Both the position numbers and the translations under genes were made by a program. A stretch of 64,000 bases of DNA from Phycisphaerae bacterium (GTDB lineage Bacteria; Planctomycetota; Phycisphaerae; Phycisphaerales; Phycisphaeraceae). The notes below the pieces were generated by a model. It was not told where the DNA came from and did not search any database. It was given only the letters and a program-made list of their open reading frames with translations. This document shows positions 7,193 to 15,390 of the stretch, one piece after another (positions within the stretch are counted from its first letter, which is position 1; every line of letters starts with the position of its first letter). Location: contig JAUHYI010000008.1 of assembly GCA_030426385.1 (NCBI GenBank), forward strand, positions 25,080 to 89,079. The letters are read 5' to 3'.

Positions 7193-9157
7193 GTGACGAT
7201 GCAAAATCGATTTGGATTTAAAGACCTGGTGATGGCGGTGTTGTTGGTGGCGATCCTGGTGAGTGTGTGGATTGCGATGAAACAATATGACCGCCAATGG
7301 CGACATGTGCAGAACCTGGTGTCGTCGGTCGATCAACTGACGACGCAGCAAGCCCGGCTGAATCGCGAGCTGGGCGTTTTGAATGGATTGATTGAGGGTG
7401 GAGCGATTGTGCAAGGTAGCGACAAGTCGCAATCGGCGAATACCAAAGGCGGTACAGTTGCAATGGGGAAAGTGGGGGGGGCATTTGATGAATTGCGAGC
7501 AGCGAAGGCTGAAGCGGATTACGCGGATGGGGATTGGTTGGTGGAATCATTTGGGGTGAGTCCGCCGAGCTTGACGCCGTTGTTGGCCGGTGATGTGTAT
7601 CAACAGATCATCGAAGCGCGTGTGTTGGAAACGTTAGCGGTGCAGGATCCGACGACGCTGGAATGGCGTCCATTGTTGGCCGAGTCGTGGGAGAAGGATG
7701 AAGAAAACCTGACGATTCGTTTCAAGCTGCGGCGCGGGGTGACGTTTTCGGATGGCGAGGAATTGACGGCGGATGATGTGGTGTTCACGTATGACTGGAT
7801 CATGAATCCGAAGGTGGCTGCCCCGCGGCAGCGTGCATATCTGAAGCGGATCGTCGCGGTGGAGAAGATCGGGCCGTATGAAGTTGAATTTCGATACGGC
7901 GAGCCGTATTTCGAATGGTTCGGTTTGGCGGCGAGTGTGGCAGTAATGCCGAAACATTTTTATGGCCGATTTACGCCGGAAGAATTTAACAAGCAGACGG
8001 GATTGTTAATGGGATCGGGCGCGTATCGCTTGCCCGACCCGGAAAGTTGGCGGCCGGGTGATCCGTTGGTGTTGGTGCGCAACGCGCGCTACTGGGGTGA
8101 GCCCGGGGCGTTCGATCGATTGGTGTACAAAATTATCGAGCAAAATGCAGCCGAGCTGACAGCGTTTCGCAATCGCGAGATTGATATTCTCGGCGCGCTG
8201 CCCGAGCAGTATGTGAAGTTGATCGAAGACAAGGAATTTATGGATCGGGTTCGGCGATACGAGTTGGATCATGTGCGCACGGGGTACGGATACATTGCGT
8301 GGAACCAACGACGAAGCGGCGAAGCGACGATGTTTGCCGATAAGCGCGTGCGGCAGGCGATGACGATGTTGATCAATCGCCAGCGGATTTGCGATGAGGT
8401 TTATCTGGGGTATGCACGCGTGGCGACCGGCCCATTCCATCATTTAAATTCCCAGTCAAACCCGGATGTGACGGCATGGGAGCATGATGTGACGCGTGGG
8501 TTGGCCCTGTTAAAAGATGCGGGTTTTGAACGTGATAAAGATGGCGTGATGCGACGGGTCAACGGTGGAACTAACGGGGAAAATGCGGGGGAAAATATGG
8601 ATCGTGCAGGGGAAAACGTGGGGGGCAACGTGGGGGGGGCGTTGCGATTTAAGTATACGTATGTGGTGGGCAATGAGGTTTCGCAGCGCATGATGTTGAT
8701 GATCAAGGACGATTTGGCCCGGGTGGGTGTTGAGCTTGAGCCTGATCCGGTGAAGTGGTCGGGGTTGGTGAAAAAGATTGAGACGCGTGATTACGAAGCG
8801 ATGACCTTGGGGTGGGGCAGTTCGATCGAGTCGGATATTTTTCAGATGTTCCATTCGAGCCAGATCGAAGACAATGGCGACAATTTCGTGGGCTATGCGA
8901 GCGAAGAGCTGGACGCGGTGCTGGACCAGGCCCGCAAAGAACTGGATTACGACAAACGGATGAAGCTGTGGCAGCAGGCGCATGCGATATTGCATGAGGA
9001 TCAGCCATACACGTTTATGACGCGTCGGATTGGTTTGATGTTTATGGATAAGCGCATCAAAAATGTGCAGCGAAGTAAGGCCGGTTTCAATTACGTCTCG
9101 CGATGGTATATGCCGATTCCATGGTATGTGCCCGCGGACGAACAGATCGCGCGGTAA
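7193..9157 (+). CDS. Membrane-anchored peptide ABC transporter substrate-binding protein (SBP family 5)
   Basis: Extracytoplasmic binding protein of the oligopeptide importer. Instead of a cleavable signal it has an N-terminal helix (residues ~12-28, VMAVLLVAILVSVWIAM) and a short coiled coil (QLTTQQARLNRELGVLN), so it is probably tethered. The family-5 core starts near 110: VYQQIIEARVLETLAVQDPTT, LAESWEKDEENLTIRFKLRRG, DGEELTADDVVFTYDW, and VRQAMTMLINRQRIC near 390. A repeat-derived insert, [21 protein letters not shown], occupies residues ~462-482. The start is GTG 7193 or ATG 7199. It lies between permease genes with tiny gaps, which supports an operon. Confidence 0.9.
   Translation: MTMQNRFGFKDLVMAVLLVAILVSVWIAMKQYDRQWRHVQNLVSSVDQLTTQQARLNRELGVLNGLIEGGAIVQGSDKSQSANTKGGTVAMGKVGGAFDELRAAKAEADYADGDWLVESFGVSPPSLTPLLAGDVYQQIIEARVLETLAVQDPTTLEWRPLLAESWEKDEENLTIRFKLRRGVTFSDGEELTADDVVFTYDWIMNPKVAAPRQRAYLKRIVAVEKIGPYEVEFRYGEPYFEWFGLAASVAVMPKHFYGRFTPEEFNKQTGLLMGSGAYRLPDPESWRPGDPLVLVRNARYWGEPGAFDRLVYKIIEQNAAELTAFRNREIDILGALPEQYVKLIEDKEFMDRVRRYELDHVRTGYGYIAWNQRRSGEATMFADKRVRQAMTMLINRQRICDEVYLGYARVATGPFHHLNSQSNPDVTAWEHDVTRGLALLKDAGFERDKDGVMRRVNGGTNGENAGENMDRAGENVGGNVGGALRFKYTYVVGNEVSQRMMLMIKDDLARVGVELEPDPVKWSGLVKKIETRDYEAMTLGWGSSIESDIFQMFHSSQIEDNGDNFVGYASEELDAVLDQARKELDYDKRMKLWQQAHAILHEDQPYTFMTRRIGLMFMDKRIKNVQRSKAGFNYVSRWYMPIPWYVPADEQIAR
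8576..8639 (+). repeat. G-rich dispersed repeat in peptide-binding protein gene
   Basis: GGGGAAAATGCGGGGGAAAA, then GGATCGTGCAGGGGAAAACG with G-runs of 6 and 8. This double unit encodes [22 protein letters not shown] smaller GGGGAAAGTGGGGGGGG occurs at 7464-7481 in the same gene. Confidence 0.8.
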
Positions 9158-9162
9158 AGAGG

Positions 9163-9240
9163 TGGGAGAAGCGGGGCGCTAAGCCGCAAAAATCAGAAGG
9201 GAAAGTGGGGGTTATGGAGGGGGGTTGTGTGGGGCGAGGA
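9163..9240 (+). repeat. G-rich composite repeat, intergenic
   Basis: GGGGCGCTAAGCCGCAAAAA, then GAAGGGAAAGTGGGGG and further G-runs, between the binding protein and the DppB-type permease. It has the same module order as the genic copies. Confidence 0.7.
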
Positions 9241-9258
9241 TTGGAATAGAAGAGGCAT

Positions 9259-10335
9259 ATGTTTACGTATTTGGTTCGGCGAATTTTGTTGATGGTTCCG
9301 ACGATGCTGGGCATCACGTTGGTGGTGTTTGGGATCATGAAGGCTGCGCCGGGTGATCCTGCGCAGATGTTAATCAGTCCGGATGGCGAGCTACGTCCGG
9401 ATGAGCGGGCCGAGTTGATCGAATACACACGTCGCCGATATGGCCTGGATTTGCCGGTGCATGAGCAGTATTTGCGTTGGCTGAATATGGTTTCGCCGAT
9501 CGGGTTTGGGGTGGATGAAGATGGGGCGCTGAGTGGGTTTGGGTTCAAGGTGCCGGATCTGGGAGAAAGTTTTGTAAAGCGTCGGCCGGTGTTGGATTTG
9601 ATTGCTGAGTCGTTGCCGATCACGTTGTTGCTGAATGTGTTGACGATCCCGATCATTTACACGGTAGCGATCGCGACGGGTTTGTTAGCCGCACGGTTTC
9701 GCGGGCAATGGTTTGATAATGTGTCGGGTTTGTTTTTCCTGGGGTTGTGGTCATTTCCGACCATGTTGGCTGGGGTGTTGATGATCAACCTGTTTGCGAA
9801 TGAGCAATACATCAACGCGTTTCCATACGGCGGTATGGGCGAAGCGGTGGGGCGTGATATGGCATTTTTGCCGGGGCGTGGTGATGATGGGGCATGGAGC
9901 GCGGGTTACCTGTTGTTCACGATGTATCACCTGGTGTTGCCGGTGATTTGTTTGAGTTATGGCGGGTTTGCGTTTTTGTCGAAGCTGACGCGCAGTGCGA
10001 CGCTGGAAAATTTATCGAAGGATTTTGTGCGAACGGCACGGGCCAAGGGTGTGCGTGAAAAAAACGTGCTGTTTGCGCACGTGTTGCGGAATAGTTTGTT
10101 GCCGTTGATAACGGTGTTGGCAGGATTGTTGCCATCATTGTTAGCCGGTGCGGTGATCGTGGAAACGATATTCAGCATCAACGGCATGGGTCGCTTGGCA
10201 ATTCAGGCCATCGAATTCAAAGACCAGGAAGTGGTGATGGCAATCACGTTAATCTCGGGGTTGCTGGGGTTGGTGGGGTATCTGATTGCGGACGTGGGTT
10301 ATGCGATTGCGGATCCGCGCGTGAGTTATGAATAG
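9259..10335 (+). CDS. Oligopeptide/dipeptide ABC transporter permease (DppB/OppB type)
   Basis: Partner permease of the importer. The start MFTYLVRRILLMVPTMLGIT with MKAAPGDPAQ is the classic DppB N-terminus. Helices follow at ~110-135, 150-172 and 225-245, then the coupling loop RTARAKGVREKNVLFAHVLRN (about residue 257) and ETIFSINGMGRLAIQAI near the C-terminus. The family-typical extracellular segment (residues ~60-105) contains FGFKVPDLGESFVKRRPV. It has 358 residues, normal for the family, and no repeat insert. Confidence 0.92.
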   Translation: MFTYLVRRILLMVPTMLGITLVVFGIMKAAPGDPAQMLISPDGELRPDERAELIEYTRRRYGLDLPVHEQYLRWLNMVSPIGFGVDEDGALSGFGFKVPDLGESFVKRRPVLDLIAESLPITLLLNVLTIPIIYTVAIATGLLAARFRGQWFDNVSGLFFLGLWSFPTMLAGVLMINLFANEQYINAFPYGGMGEAVGRDMAFLPGRGDDGAWSAGYLLFTMYHLVLPVICLSYGGFAFLSKLTRSATLENLSKDFVRTARAKGVREKNVLFAHVLRNSLLPLITVLAGLLPSLLAGAVIVETIFSINGMGRLAIQAIEFKDQEVVMAITLISGLLGLVGYLIADVGYAIADPRVSYE

Positions 10336-10382
10336 GGTTTGGGGTCTGGGGTTCAGGGTTTGGCAAGGCAAGGCATGATTGA

Positions 10383-11690
10383 ATGGTGAATGAAAGTGAC
10401 AAGGTGGTAAGCGGGGATGCGCATGACGCAGGCGACGTGTGTGAGGGCGCGTTGCGCGATGTGTCATTGTCGGGTGAGGTGGCAATGAACGATCAGGCCA
10501 ACGCAGAGAAACAGAGTGAGACGGGCGAGGGAAAACGTGGGAGGGGAAGGAGCTATGCGTGGGGGGTGGTGATGGATACATTACGGCGGCGCAGTGCATT
10601 GGTGGGTTTGTTGTGGTTGGTTTTGGTAGGTGTTTTTGCGGTGTTTTCGCCGGTTTTGGCTAACAGTGCGCCGGTGTTAATGAAGACCGAGGCGGGCGTG
10701 TCGAGTCCGTTAGTAAAGATGTTGACGGCAGTGGATGTAATTTTGTTGGTGATGTTTCTGGTGACGGGGTTGATGTGGTTTGGGGGACGGTTGGGAGTGC
10801 TTGTCAGTGCGGGGCGGCGCGTGGTCGTGTGGTTAGGCGTGTTGGTGTTGGTGATGGGCGTTTCGTTTGCGACGATCGAGCCACCGCGAATTGTGGACTA
10901 CGGGAAATGGCGAGCGATGGACGCGGCGGGCGAAATTGAATGGGCGGTGTATGCGCCGATTCGCTATTCGCCGACGGATCGGTTGGCGGGCCAGGCACGC
11001 AAAGCACCGACTGGTGAACACTGGTTTGGCACGGAAGCGAACGGGTCGGATGTGTTGTCGCGGATTATCCATGCGTGTCGAATCGCGATGGCGATCGGGT
11101 TTATTGCCACGGGCATATCGCTGGTGATCGGTGTCGTGCTGGGCGGGTTGATGGGTTATTTTTCCGGAGTGGTGGACATGATCGGGATGCGTTTGGTGGA
11201 AATTTTTGAAGCGATCCCGACGCTGTTTTTGCTGTTGATATGCGTGGCGTTTTTCGGACGAAATCTGTACGTGATGATGGCGATCATTGGGTTGGTGGGG
11301 TGGCCGGGGTACTGTCGATTTATTCGCGCGGAATTTTTGAAATTGCGGCAACAGGATTTTGTGCATGCAGCGCGGGCGTGTGGGTTGCCACTGCGATCGA
11401 TATTGTTTCGACACATGTTGCCCAACGGGGTGGCACCGGTGCTGGTGTCGGCAAGTTTCGGGATTGCCAGCGCGATCCTGGCCGAGGCGACGTTGAGTTT
11501 TCTGGGATTGGGATTGGTGGAAGAGCCAAGCTGGGGGCAGATGTTGAATCAATCGTTGTCGAGCGCGGGGACGTTTGAATGGTGGATCGCGTTGTACCCG
11601 GGATTGGCGATTTTCCTGACGGTGTTTGCGTACAACCTCATCGGCGAATCGTTGCGGGATGCGATTGATCCGTATTTGAATCGGGGGTGA
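10383..11690 (+). CDS. Second OppC-type peptide ABC transporter permease
   Basis: A second C-type permease in the same locus. The conserved part begins with TLRRRSALVGLLWLVLVGVFAVFSP. EHWFGTEANGSDVLSRIIHACRIAMAIGF is the OppC signature, and AARACGLPLRSILFRHMLPNGVAPVLV is the coupling loop, followed by LSFLGLGLVEEPSWGQML. Two additional helices lie in the segment between residues 110 and 165, making it larger (435) than usual. Residues 1-60 are hydrophilic and end in a repeat-like GEGKRGRGRS, so ATG 10486 is a possible later start. Together with the 6134-7186 gene this gives a C+C' pair with one B subunit. Confidence 0.88.
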   Translation: MVNESDKVVSGDAHDAGDVCEGALRDVSLSGEVAMNDQANAEKQSETGEGKRGRGRSYAWGVVMDTLRRRSALVGLLWLVLVGVFAVFSPVLANSAPVLMKTEAGVSSPLVKMLTAVDVILLVMFLVTGLMWFGGRLGVLVSAGRRVVVWLGVLVLVMGVSFATIEPPRIVDYGKWRAMDAAGEIEWAVYAPIRYSPTDRLAGQARKAPTGEHWFGTEANGSDVLSRIIHACRIAMAIGFIATGISLVIGVVLGGLMGYFSGVVDMIGMRLVEIFEAIPTLFLLLICVAFFGRNLYVMMAIIGLVGWPGYCRFIRAEFLKLRQQDFVHAARACGLPLRSILFRHMLPNGVAPVLVSASFGIASAILAEATLSFLGLGLVEEPSWGQMLNQSLSSAGTFEWWIALYPGLAIFLTVFAYNLIGESLRDAIDPYLNRG

Positions 11691-11703
11691 GGGGGTGTTT
11701 TTG

Positions 11704-11837
11704 TCCACAGATTTCACAGATGACACAGATTGGGAAAAAACAAGAAGTCATATAAATAATGATTAGGCTTACGAAATTGTTTTTTGGTTTTTAGTTTTGG
11801 CTTTTAATAATCTGTGGCCATCTGTGAAATCTGTGGA
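11704..11837. repeat. Inverted-repeat CACAGATT element
   Basis: TCCACAGATTTCACAGATGA (from 11704) has its reverse complement at 11809-11837, AATCTGTGGCCATCTGTGAA onwards, with about 28-bp arms and two differences around an AT-rich centre. It is the same element type as 5321-5507 and fills the gap before oppD. Confidence 0.7.
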
Positions 11838-11868
11838 TATATAGCTATGAATGGTTTGGTGACATGGG

Positions 11869-13032
11869 ATGATGAAACGCATGACTGAGACACATGATCG
11901 GCCGATATTGCGGATTGCGGATTTGGCGTTGTCGTTTCCGGTGGTGCGGAGCGAGGGTGGTGCTGGGGGTGGGGGTAAGCGCGCTAAGCCGCAAGCGGCG
12001 GGGGAAAAAGTGGGAGGGGAAGTGGGGGGTAGGATGCAGGCGGTGCGGGGGATTAGTTTGTCGATTTATGCGAAGCAAACGTTGGCGGTGGTGGGTGAGT
12101 CGGGGTGCGGCAAGAGTGTGACAGCGATGAGTACGTTGCGGTTGGTGCCGACGCCGCCGGGGCGATATGAGTCGGGGTCGATCTGGTGGCGGGATGAAAA
12201 AACCAATCAAGAAGTTGATCTGTTGACGTTGTCGGAAAAACAGATGCGGTCGATTCGTGGCGATCAGATTGCGATGATTTTTCAAGAGCCGATGACGAGT
12301 TTGAATCCGGTGTACACGATCGGCGAACAGATTATCGAAGCGGTGCGCTTGCATCGTGATGTGACACAAGCGGAGGCGGTGGAGATCGCGGCGTCGGCAT
12401 TGGATGATGTGGGGATCGGTGATGCGAAGCAGCGATTGAAAGAATATCCGCATCAGTTGTCGGGTGGGATGCGACAGCGGGTGATGATTGCGATGGCGCT
12501 GGCGTGTCGGCCGCGCTTGTTGTTGGCGGATGAACCGACGACGGCGCTGGACGTGACGATCCAGGCGCAGATTTTGGAATTGTTGCGGGCGCTGCAGGAA
12601 CAGCATGACATGGCGGTGTTATTGATCACGCATGACCTGGGTGTGGTGGCGGAAAATGCGGATGTGGTGGCGGTGATCTACGCGGGTCGGTTGGTGGAAT
12701 ATACGGATGTGGTGACGTTGTTCGATCGGCCGATGCATCCGTATACGCGTGGGCTGTTGGGATCGATTCCACGACTGGGTCAGCGGGCGGATCGACTGCA
12801 AACGGTGTCGGATGGCGCGACGATCCCGGAAGATTTTCCGGCAGGTTGGAAGGTGCATCCGCATGTGGTGGGGCCTGAAGGTTTGGCGACGTATGCGAAT
12901 GACAAGCTGGGGTTGCACGAGGTGGAGCCGAACCACTGGGTGTTGTGCGAGCCGATGGCAGACGGGCCGCATGCGGGCGCGAAAGCGGCGGCGCCTGATC
13001 TGGCGTATCGGCGGGAAGGGGTTGGGGTTTGA
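11869..13032 (+). CDS. Oligopeptide ABC transporter ATP-binding protein (OppD/DppD type)
   Basis: ATPase subunit energising peptide import. Walker A is GESGCGKS (76-83), the Q-loop is FQEPMTSLNPVYTIGEQ, the ABC signature is LSGGMRQR (near 196), Walker B is LLLADEP, the D-loop is TTALD and the H-switch is LLITHDLG. The C-terminal oligopeptide-binding extension has YTRGLLGSIPRLGQ, although the Cys-rich end typical of OppD is reduced. Residues ~29-55 (GAGGGGKRAKPQAAGEKVGGEVGG) are a complete repeat insert between the first two strands of the nucleotide-binding domain, upstream of Walker A. No OppF-type partner is adjacent. Confidence 0.92.
   Translation: MMKRMTETHDRPILRIADLALSFPVVRSEGGAGGGGKRAKPQAAGEKVGGEVGGRMQAVRGISLSIYAKQTLAVVGESGCGKSVTAMSTLRLVPTPPGRYESGSIWWRDEKTNQEVDLLTLSEKQMRSIRGDQIAMIFQEPMTSLNPVYTIGEQIIEAVRLHRDVTQAEAVEIAASALDDVGIGDAKQRLKEYPHQLSGGMRQRVMIAMALACRPRLLLADEPTTALDVTIQAQILELLRALQEQHDMAVLLITHDLGVVAENADVVAVIYAGRLVEYTDVVTLFDRPMHPYTRGLLGSIPRLGQRADRLQTVSDGATIPEDFPAGWKVHPHVVGPEGLATYANDKLGLHEVEPNHWVLCEPMADGPHAGAKAAAPDLAYRREGVGV
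11955..12032 (+). repeat. G-rich composite repeat in oppD-like gene
   Basis: GCGCGCTAAGCCGCAAGCGG, then CGGGGGAAAAAGTGGGAGGG and GAAGTGGGGGG. The palindromic module is identical to the one in queC (1077), and both translate in the same frame as AKPQAAG. Confidence 0.85.
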
Positions 13033-13082
13033 GTTTTTTTGTCGACTGATTTCGTCGATGGCGCAGATTGGGACAGATAAAA

Positions 13083-13118
13083 AAACATAATGGGACGCTG
13101 GCGCGTCGCCCGCTAAAC
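13083..13118. repeat. GTTTAGCGGG/GACGCGCC hairpin repeat (single arm)
   Basis: GGGACGCTGGCGCGTCGCCC followed by GCTAAAC, the reverse complement of the arm seen near 24612, 33147 and 46520. It lies between oppD and aguA, next to a degenerate CACAGATT tract (13040-13075). Confidence 0.6.
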
Positions 13119-13157
13119 ATGACATGGGCGGGGATGTTTGGACAAAACGATTCCGAA

Positions 13158-14159
13158 TTATCCTGCGGTTTCGTGCATGGTGAGGCAATGCAGGGCGCCC
13201 ATGCCGATGATCAGGATGTCGCTACGGATGGGGATGATGTCGTGGTCGGGCATGGCGCGGCGCATGGCGAGGATGGCGACCTCGTCAGAAGGCTGATGGT
13301 AAACGGGTAAAAACACCTTGCCGTTGGCGATGAGAAAATTGCAATAGGTGGCGGGCAATGTTTGTGTGCCGGGTTGGACCTCGCGCTGGCCGGGGTAGTC
13401 GAAATACATGGGCGGCGGGACGGGTAATGGAATGAGTGTGAATGGTTTGTCGTCCTGATCGCGGGCAAATTCCAGCAGTTTCCAGTTGGTTTCGAGCGCG
13501 ACGTAATCAGGGTGGCCATGTGATGCGCGTGGCGCGACGATGGTGGTGGGATTGACGAAGCGTGCGACGGTATCGACGTGGCCGTCGGTGTCGTCACCGG
13601 TGAGTCCGCCGTGTAGCCAGACGATGTGGCGTGTGCCGAATGCGTGGTGCAATTGGTTTTCGATTTGTTGTTGGCGCAGGTGGGGATTGCGTGAGGGATG
13701 CAACAGGCATTGTTCGGTGGTGAGGATGGTGCCCGCGCCGTTGACGTCGATGGCTCCGCCTTCCAAAACAAGATCGTGTTTGATGCGGGGGCAGCCGACG
13801 TGATCGATGATGCTGGCGGTGGCGGCGTTGTCGTTGGCGCAGGGGAATTTATTGCCGTGGCCGTTGAAGGTGAAATCGTGGGCGTGCTTTTTGCCATGCT
13901 GGTCGAGGACGAACAGTGGGCCGTAGTCGCGGATCCATGAATCGTCGGTGGGTGCGTCGCAGGTGGCGACGGTGACGCATTGGCCCAGTGCTTCGAGGAA
14001 TACATCGAACTGTCGGCGTGCATCGTCGAGTCTTCCGGGCCAGGTGGATTCATTGTGTGGCGGCGTGACCCAGACGCGATCGTGTGTGGCCCATTCAGGC
14101 GGGAGGGTGAAAATTTTTGATTTTTGATTTTTGATTTCTGATTTGTTTGGGTGTGACAT
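13158..14159 (-). CDS. aguA: Agmatine deiminase
   Basis: Hydrolyses agmatine to N-carbamoylputrescine and ammonia; the next gene provides the second enzyme. It belongs to the guanidino-modifying amidinotransferase fold: PPEWATHDRVWVTPPHNESTW near the N-terminus, DDSWIRDYGPLFV (acidic substrate ligands), LEGGAIDVNGAGTILTTEQCLL, a TDGHVDTVARF histidine block, and the catalytic cysteine Cys325 in GALHCLTMHE at the C-terminus. It has 333 residues, close to the family norm. The first ~16 residues (NKSEIKNQKSKIF) are AT-rich and not conserved. A peptidylarginine deiminase role is less likely given aguB next door. Confidence 0.93.
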   Translation of the reverse strand: MSHPNKSEIKNQKSKIFTLPPEWATHDRVWVTPPHNESTWPGRLDDARRQFDVFLEALGQCVTVATCDAPTDDSWIRDYGPLFVLDQHGKKHAHDFTFNGHGNKFPCANDNAATASIIDHVGCPRIKHDLVLEGGAIDVNGAGTILTTEQCLLHPSRNPHLRQQQIENQLHHAFGTRHIVWLHGGLTGDDTDGHVDTVARFVNPTTIVAPRASHGHPDYVALETNWKLLEFARDQDDKPFTLIPLPVPPPMYFDYPGQREVQPGTQTLPATYCNFLIANGKVFLPVYHQPSDEVAILAMRRAMPDHDIIPIRSDILIIGMGALHCLTMHETAG

Positions 14160-14199
14160 GGTTGTGTGATATGAAAATGATAGTAGCGGTATGACAGTG

Positions 14200-14248
14200 C
14201 GCGGGGAATGTTTTTTTTGGGGGGGGGAATGTGGGGGGGTGGGGGGTT
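14200..14248 (+). repeat. G-rich tract between aguA and aguB
   Basis: GCGGGGAATGTTTTTTTTGG continues into G-runs of 9, 7 and 6 with a GAATGT spacer. It lies immediately downstream of the aguB stop and spans most of the gap. Confidence 0.65.
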
Positions 14249-15218
14249 AATCGATGAGGCGTTTGGTCAGGTCGCTGTAGGCATCGATGCGACGGTCGCG
14301 CAGGAAGGGCCACATGCGACGGGTGGCTTCGATGCGTGCGGGATCGATTGGGGCAAGCAGGATTTGTTCGTCGGTTTGGCTGGCCTGAGCGATGATGGTG
14401 CCGCCTGGGTCAGCGATGAAGCTGGACCCCCAGAATTGCAATTCGCCTTCGCGTCCGACGCGATTGCATGCGGCGACATAGATGCCGTTGGCAATGGCGT
14501 GGCTGCGCTGCATGGTGATCCACGCGTCGCGTTGGCGTTGTTGTTCGTCGGCCGGTTCGCCATCGAGATAACCGATCGCGGTGGGATATAACAACACGTC
14601 AGCGCCGCGCATCGCGGTCAGGCGTGCGGCTTCGGGAAACCACTGGTCCCAGCAAATCAGTGGTCCGAATTTGAGCGCGGATGTGGATGAATTGAAATTT
14701 TGCCAGCCGGCGCGATCGGTGCCACTGTGATTGTCAGGCACACCGGGGGAAACGTGGGGGGGGGTGGGGGGGTCGCCGGGGGTGAAGTAGAATTTTTCGT
14801 AGAAGGAGGGATCGTCGGGGATATGCATTTTGCGATAGGTGCCGACGATTTTGCCTGTGGGATTGATGAACACGGTGGTGTTGTGATACACGCCTGTCGC
14901 GCGTTTTTCAAACAGGGATGCACTGATTTCCACGTTTAGTTTTTTGGCCGTTGTGCAGAGCGCATCGGTAGTAGGACCGGGGATCGTTTCAGCCAGGTCG
15001 AACAGCGAATCGTCTTCGCGTCGACAGAAATAGGGCAGGTGAAACAGTTCCTGGGTGATGATGGTGGTAGCACCTTGATTGGCCGCGTCGCGCATCATGT
15101 CGATGGCATGATTGCGCGTTTTTTCGGGCGATGCGTTTGGCGAAGCGGAAGCATCAATCGGGCAAGCGTGTTGAATCAGGCCGATGGTGGCGGGTGATGT
15201 TTTGGGGATAGAAGGCAT
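14247..15218 (-). CDS. aguB: N-carbamoylputrescine amidase
   Basis: Nitrilase-superfamily enzyme converting N-carbamoylputrescine to putrescine. The catalytic triad is visible: Glu57 in TQELFHLPYF, Lys130 in YRKMHIP and Cys189 in LICWDQWFPEAARL; the tail RRMWPFLRDRRIDAY is typical of AguB. Start 15218 (MPSIPKTSP) matches the family better than the longer open frame to 15314. Residues ~148-165 (GDPPTPPHVSPGV) come from a G-rich repeat read antisense, so the insert is Pro-rich instead of Gly-rich; it falls in the loop between the catalytic Lys and Cys strands. It is transcribed towards aguA, probably as one unit. Confidence 0.93.
   Translation of the reverse strand: MPSIPKTSPATIGLIQHACPIDASASPNASPEKTRNHAIDMMRDAANQGATTIITQELFHLPYFCRREDDSLFDLAETIPGPTTDALCTTAKKLNVEISASLFEKRATGVYHNTTVFINPTGKIVGTYRKMHIPDDPSFYEKFYFTPGDPPTPPHVSPGVPDNHSGTDRAGWQNFNSSTSALKFGPLICWDQWFPEAARLTAMRGADVLLYPTAIGYLDGEPADEQQRQRDAWITMQRSHAIANGIYVAACNRVGREGELQFWGSSFIADPGGTIIAQASQTDEQILLAPIDPARIEATRRMWPFLRDRRIDAYSDLTKRLID
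14741..14783 (+). repeat. G-rich dispersed repeat, antisense within aguB
   Basis: ACCGGGGGAAACGTGGGGGG with further G-runs (total G-run 9, then 7). The G-rich strand is the template strand of aguB, so the protein gains PPTPPHVSPG. This shows that the family inserts in both orientations without breaking frames. Confidence 0.8.
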
Positions 15219-15390
15219 GGCCCCATGATAGTGCGGAATTCGCAGGTTGGGGGTTGATGGGCGTGTGTATTGTGCGTGATCGATGCGAGCATTGGCCGGG
15301 CCGGTTACTATCACACGCCCGGTTCATAGGGTTCCTGATAATTCCCGTGATTCTGATGATTTCTTCGACCATGCACCGACAGTGTTATCC

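Noticed and set aside
3424..13075. CACAGATT-type strings as a CRISPR array
   Set aside because: Units are adjacent, inverted and irregular, with no unique spacers of constant length and no cas genes.
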